From Chloroflexota bacterium (GTDB lineage Bacteria > Chloroflexota > Dehalococcoidia > Lucifugimonadales > Lucifugimonadaceae): a DNA stretch of 10,478 nt. Of this stretch, positions 5,707-10,478 are shown piece after piece. The DNA is taken from NCBI GenBank assembly GCA_030831265.1, contig JAURLM010000128.1, positions 1-10,478 of the forward strand, given 5' to 3'. A program made the position numbers and the translations under genes. The notes under the pieces are model-generated. The model made no database searches, was not told the origin of the DNA, and was given only the letters and a program-made list of their open reading frames with translations. The stretch's first letter is position 1, and each line of letters starts with the position of its first letter.

Positions 5707-7170
5707 ATGCTTTTCAATCTCCTGCCACGTATACGGCGCAGACAACTCCTACTGACTCTTATCCCGGCAGCTGCTGCATTCATTGCAGCGTGTGGTACTG
5801 GCAACCCACAGGACACATTCGAAACTGCCGGCCCCGTTGCTGAACGACAGGCTAGCCTGTTCATGTTCATTTTCTGGATCGCTGTTGTGGTTTTTGTCCT
5901 GGTCGAGGGTGGAATCATCTTCATCACCCTCAAGTACCGCCGCAAGAGCGACAGCGAAATGCCGAAGCAGACGCACGGCAATACCCGCCTTGAGATCACA
6001 TGGACCATCATCCCGGCCCTGATCATCGTTGCGATTGCGATTCCTACTATCAAGACACTCTGGGATCTGAAGGCCCCACCCGCTGATGAGCCTTCGATGA
6101 CCATCGAGGCCATCGGGCACCAGTGGTGGTTTGAATTCCGCTACCCTGGCGAAGAGATCATTACTGCCAACGAACTCCGCGTTCCTGTTGGCACAAACGT
6201 GATTGTCAAACTTGAGTCACAGGACGTGATCCACTCGTTCTGGGTTCCACAACTCTTCGGCAAGGTAGACATGGTTCCAACGCGTGTGAACCAGCTCTGG
6301 TTCCGCGCAGACGAACCAGGGTCTTTCTATGGCCAGTGTGCTGAGTTCTGTGGCATCTCTCACGGTCTGATGCGCTTCCGCGTGATTGCTGAGCCACAGG
6401 AACAATACGAAGCGTGGGTTGCCAGCATGAGCCGCCCACCGGTAACACCAGTAGTCGGCTCAGCTGAGGAGCGCGGACAGACAGTCTTTAACAACAACTG
6501 CACGTCTTGCCACACGGCCAACAGCTACAGAGCCGGTGGCTATGCACAGGCGATCTCAACACAGGATGGTCTCTGGAGTGGCTGGGTGAAGGCAACGCAG
6601 GATGGCGACGTGCCATCTGTTGTCAGCGCACCTAACCTGACCCATTTTGGAACCCGTACCACCCTCGCAGCAGGCATACGTGAACTCAACAAGACAACTC
6701 TTGTTGAATGGATCCGAGACCCGTCCTCAATGAAGCCCGGAACGCGAATGCAGGAGCTGGCTGCCGTTTATCAGGCCAAGGGTGACCATACTGCGAACCT
6801 GGAGCCATCTCAGGTTTCAGACCTGGCTGATTACCTGTTGTCCCTGGTTCCAGTAGAGGCTGATGCAGTACCGACACCTGTTGCAGGTGACCCGGTAGAA
6901 ATTGGCAAGGCAGCCTTCGCTTCCGCCGGTTGCTCTGGTTGCCACAGCACTGGAAGCGACACGCGCACCGGGCCCGGACTCGCAGGAATAGCCACAAGGG
7001 CAGAGACCCGGGTGCCCGGTCTGTCTGCGGACCAGTACATCGGTGAATCTATCCGCGACCCGGGCAAGTTCGTCGTAGACGGCTTCTCGCCAGTCATGCC
7101 TAAATTCGATGGCGTTCTTTCGAATGCTGAAATCGACGGACTAATCGCTTACCTCAAGACGCTGAACTAG
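5707..7170 (+). CDS. coxB: caa3-type cytochrome c oxidase subunit II with two C-terminal cytochrome c domains
   Basis: Subunit II accepts electrons and passes them through CuA to subunit I. The 487-residue protein starts with a basic stretch and a hydrophobic segment ending in the lipobox IAAC (Cys29), so it is probably a lipoprotein. Two membrane helices follow (about 52-76 and 99-118). The CuA domain has the aromatic HQWW (138-141), His176, then CAEFCGISHGLM (211-222) with Cys211, Glu213, Cys215, His219 and Met222, all ligands present. Two heme c sites come next: CTSCH (265-269), probable axial Met348 (or Met342), and CSGCH (409-413), probable axial Met464. Most caa3 subunits II have only one heme c domain (about 330-360 residues). 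The ATG at 5707 fits the signal peptide but has no clear ribosome-binding site. It is first in the cox operon, 13 nt before coxA. Confidence 0.96.
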   Translation: MLFNLLPRIRRRQLLLTLIPAAAAFIAACGTGNPQDTFETAGPVAERQASLFMFIFWIAVVVFVLVEGGIIFITLKYRRKSDSEMPKQTHGNTRLEITWTIIPALIIVAIAIPTIKTLWDLKAPPADEPSMTIEAIGHQWWFEFRYPGEEIITANELRVPVGTNVIVKLESQDVIHSFWVPQLFGKVDMVPTRVNQLWFRADEPGSFYGQCAEFCGISHGLMRFRVIAEPQEQYEAWVASMSRPPVTPVVGSAEERGQTVFNNNCTSCHTANSYRAGGYAQAISTQDGLWSGWVKATQDGDVPSVVSAPNLTHFGTRTTLAAGIRELNKTTLVEWIRDPSSMKPGTRMQELAAVYQAKGDHTANLEPSQVSDLADYLLSLVPVEADAVPTPVAGDPVEIGKAAFASAGCSGCHSTGSDTRTGPGLAGIATRAETRVPGLSADQYIGESIRDPGKFVVDGFSPVMPKFDGVLSNAEIDGLIAYLKTLN

Positions 7171-7183
7171 CAGGAAAGAACCT

Positions 7184-9088
<1,905 letters not shown>

Positions 9089-9140
9089 GATTTTGGAATT
9101 CCTGACCGAGAAAACGGCATAATCAACTGGAACGGCGAAC

Positions 9141-9806
9141 TTGGCGCATCAGGCGATAACTGAATACCACGCAGAGGTCCATGACACGACGTACAACACG
9201 TCGACTGGGCTGAGCAACCGCAAGCTTCTCATGTGGGCCTTCCTGGCATCAGATGTGATGTTCTTCGGCACGTTCATTGCAACGTACCTTGTGTACCGCA
9301 ACCGCAGCCTCGTTGGCCCGTACCCGGAAAATGTCCTGGACATCCCGATCACGACCGTCTCGACGTTTGTGCTGTTGATGTCCAGTCTTTCTATGGTGCT
9401 GGCTCTGCACTACGTGCGTGATGGGGCGAAGATTTCGGGTCGCTTCTGGATATTTGTGACAGCCGCTCTTGGAATAGTGTTCATCGGCTTCCAGGTGGTT
9501 GAGTTCTACACCTTCGTCAACGAAGGATTGACGCCGGTCACAAACCTGTTTGGCACTACATTCTTCATACTTACGGGCTTCCATGGAGCACACGTAACTA
9601 TTGGAATCCTGTGGCTGCTGTTCCTGCTATTCGGTCACTTCAAGGGAACACTTCGCAGTGACAACTCCCTCGACCTTGAAATCGCCGGTCTTTACTGGCA
9701 CTTCGTCGACATCGTATGGATCGTGATCTTCACCGTCGTATACCTCGTGACGGCGAACGATGGAGCACCTCCGGGAGCACCGCCGTTCATTGGGCCACAC
9801 GGTTAA
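9141..9806 (+). CDS. coxC: Cytochrome c oxidase subunit III (short, five-helix form)
   Basis: Subunit III is a membrane protein that stabilises subunit I during turnover and aids proton uptake. The 221-residue length matches the short form lacking the first two helices, common in caa3-type oxidases. Five hydrophobic helices are visible at about 30-52, 70-92, 103-126, 137-165 and 183-204. Family motifs include GFHGAHVTIG (146-155) and LYWHFVDIVWIVIF (184-197). The first helix reads LASDVMFFG, with Asp38 where most members have Glu (the DCCD-reactive Glu90 of bovine subunit III). The start is a TTG at 9141 with a weak GGA 9 nt upstream; the next Met lies inside the first helix, so TTG is the best choice. 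It is 52 nt after coxA and 30 nt before coxD. Confidence 0.96.
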   Translation: MAHQAITEYHAEVHDTTYNTSTGLSNRKLLMWAFLASDVMFFGTFIATYLVYRNRSLVGPYPENVLDIPITTVSTFVLLMSSLSMVLALHYVRDGAKISGRFWIFVTAALGIVFIGFQVVEFYTFVNEGLTPVTNLFGTTFFILTGFHGAHVTIGILWLLFLLFGHFKGTLRSDNSLDLEIAGLYWHFVDIVWIVIFTVVYLVTANDGAPPGAPPFIGPHG

Positions 9807-9836
9807 CCGCACTAAGTTGAGAGTCGTCTGATAAGC

Positions 9837-10283
9837 ATGGCTGAAGAGAACAAAACCCCCGAACTGCTAACCCATGACGGTAATGGCTGGTGGAACCTGC
9901 CGAAGACCCCTCAAGAGGAGCCAGACCCTCCTTACGAAGGTCCTATTGGTGGTCCATGGCTCAGGCAGGTATTTGACTGGGTGACCTACGCTGGCGTATC
10001 TCACGCCTCCGTACGCGGCTATCTGGTCATCGCGGCAATTCTTTCAGTCTTCACATTCCTGGAATGGCGCCTGTTCACGGTGGAAGTCTTTGGAGACTCT
10101 GGCCGAAACGCCATCATGATTGCCCTGTCAGTCGTGAAATTCGTTTTGGTCGTCGCCTTCTTCATGCACCTGCGGTTTGAGCGCAAATACTATGGCTGGA
10201 TATTCACGGCAGCCATGATCCTTGGAGTGGCTGTGTTCCTTGCCATTTTGCTGCTTCAGAGACACCACGGCGTCGGATACTAA
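9837..10283 (+). CDS. Cytochrome c oxidase subunit IV (CoxD/CtaF-like small subunit)
   Basis: This 148-residue protein has a soluble Pro-rich N-terminus (about 1-55) and three hydrophobic helices (about 61-80, 91-111 and 120-140). The sequence VVAFFMHLRFERKYYG (104-119) is the signature of prokaryotic cytochrome c oxidase subunit IV, at the junction of the second and third helices. The N-terminal soluble segment is longer than in the minimal form of about 100 residues. Its role is structural: it supports assembly or stability of the oxidase. The ATG at 9837 lacks a strong ribosome-binding site; GAGAG lies 13 nt upstream. The position after coxC and the helix pattern support the call, though the family is poorly conserved. 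Confidence 0.88.
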   Translation: MAEENKTPELLTHDGNGWWNLPKTPQEEPDPPYEGPIGGPWLRQVFDWVTYAGVSHASVRGYLVIAAILSVFTFLEWRLFTVEVFGDSGRNAIMIALSVVKFVLVVAFFMHLRFERKYYGWIFTAAMILGVAVFLAILLLQRHHGVGY

Positions 10284-10382
10284 CGTCTAAGATTCTTCCT
10301 GCACGGCCTTTGACCATTCATGGACACCTGTTGGCCAGCCCTTTCCGGCTCTTCAACACACAGCAGAGAAGGCCCAATTAAG

Positions 10383-10478
10383 ATGCCAGAGTCGCAAGGC
10401 CCAGTGGCAGCCCATTCATTCGGTGACCTGTTGAGTCGATGGGATATAGCTGATCCCCTGGCGACCATCGTTCTGATC
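10383..10478 (+). CDS. Start of a probable caa3 oxidase assembly factor (CtaG-like), cut by the window end
   Basis: Only 32 codons are visible, open to the last base. The visible protein starts MPESQGPVAAHSFGDLLS and continues with RWDIADPLATIVLI. A short soluble N-terminus followed by W-(x)n-DP and a hydrophobic run is how the caa3-type CtaG assembly proteins (CuB delivery) begin, and they usually follow cox subunit genes. The ATG has GAAGG 10 nt upstream. A second in-frame ATG at 10320 is less likely. The gap from coxD is 99 nt and contains a weak imperfect hairpin (10329-10358). With so little sequence the identity is an inference from context; a small unrelated membrane protein is possible. 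Confidence 0.5.
   Translation, partial: MPESQGPVAAHSFGDLLSRWDIADPLATIVLI

Noticed and set aside
10329..10358. Imperfect hairpin (TGTTG/CAACA with an inner AGCC/GGCT) after coxD as a terminator
   Set aside because: The stem is interrupted and no T-run follows; the operon most likely continues into the next gene.
10280..10468. 62-codon minus-strand open frame at the right end
   Set aside because: It runs against the cox operon and overlaps the downstream gene start, which has a good ribosome-binding site; no motif is visible.

Overview
The window reads as a chromosomal housekeeping and respiration region of an aerobic, free-living bacterium with moderate-to-high GC. The gene styles (caa3-type oxidase, soluble globin-coupled chemoreceptor, frequent TTG/GTG starts, genome-encoded CCA on every tRNA) would fit Chloroflexota, perhaps a Dehalococcoidia/SAR202-like lineage. 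That is only an impression from protein style; nothing here proves the taxon. I see no mobile element, CRISPR array, phage gene or defence island.

Layout. Positions 1-415 hold no convincing gene. A soluble methyl-accepting chemotaxis protein with an N-terminal protoglobin domain lies at 416-2053 (+). It ends at a perfect 17-bp-stem hairpin (2070-2109) that also serves four minus-strand tRNA genes running in towards it: Met(CAT), Val(CAC), Leu(CAG) and Arg(GCG), read from right to left. Upstream of the tRNAs, on the same strand, is the block rdgB (4894-5517), moaA (3736-4797), rnhA (3214-3705) and moaC (2726-3211). MoaA and MoaC together make cyclic pyranopterin monophosphate, the first intermediate of molybdenum cofactor. 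RdgB and RNase HI are nucleotide-pool and nucleic-acid housekeeping enzymes. rnhA sits between the two molybdopterin genes, and its stop codon is 2 nt from the moaC start.

A 189-bp divergent region (5518-5706) separates this block from a plus-strand cytochrome c oxidase operon: coxB (5707-7170), coxA (7184-9088), coxC (9141-9806), coxD (9837-10283), then the first 32 codons of a probable caa3 assembly factor (10383 to the window end). The oxidase is an A1-type heme-copper enzyme with all metal ligands present. Its subunit II carries two C-terminal cytochrome c domains instead of the usual one, and a lipoprotein signal. The divergent region contains a perfect 6+6 dyad (5642-5659) suited to a regulator or a leader hairpin.

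No wholly new system is evident. The points most worth a second look are the diheme subunit II, the Arg-to-Leu change in the chemoreceptor tip, the tRNA-Arg with a GCG anticodon, the non-Watson-Crick T-stem pairs in three of four adjacent tRNAs, and the dyad before coxB.
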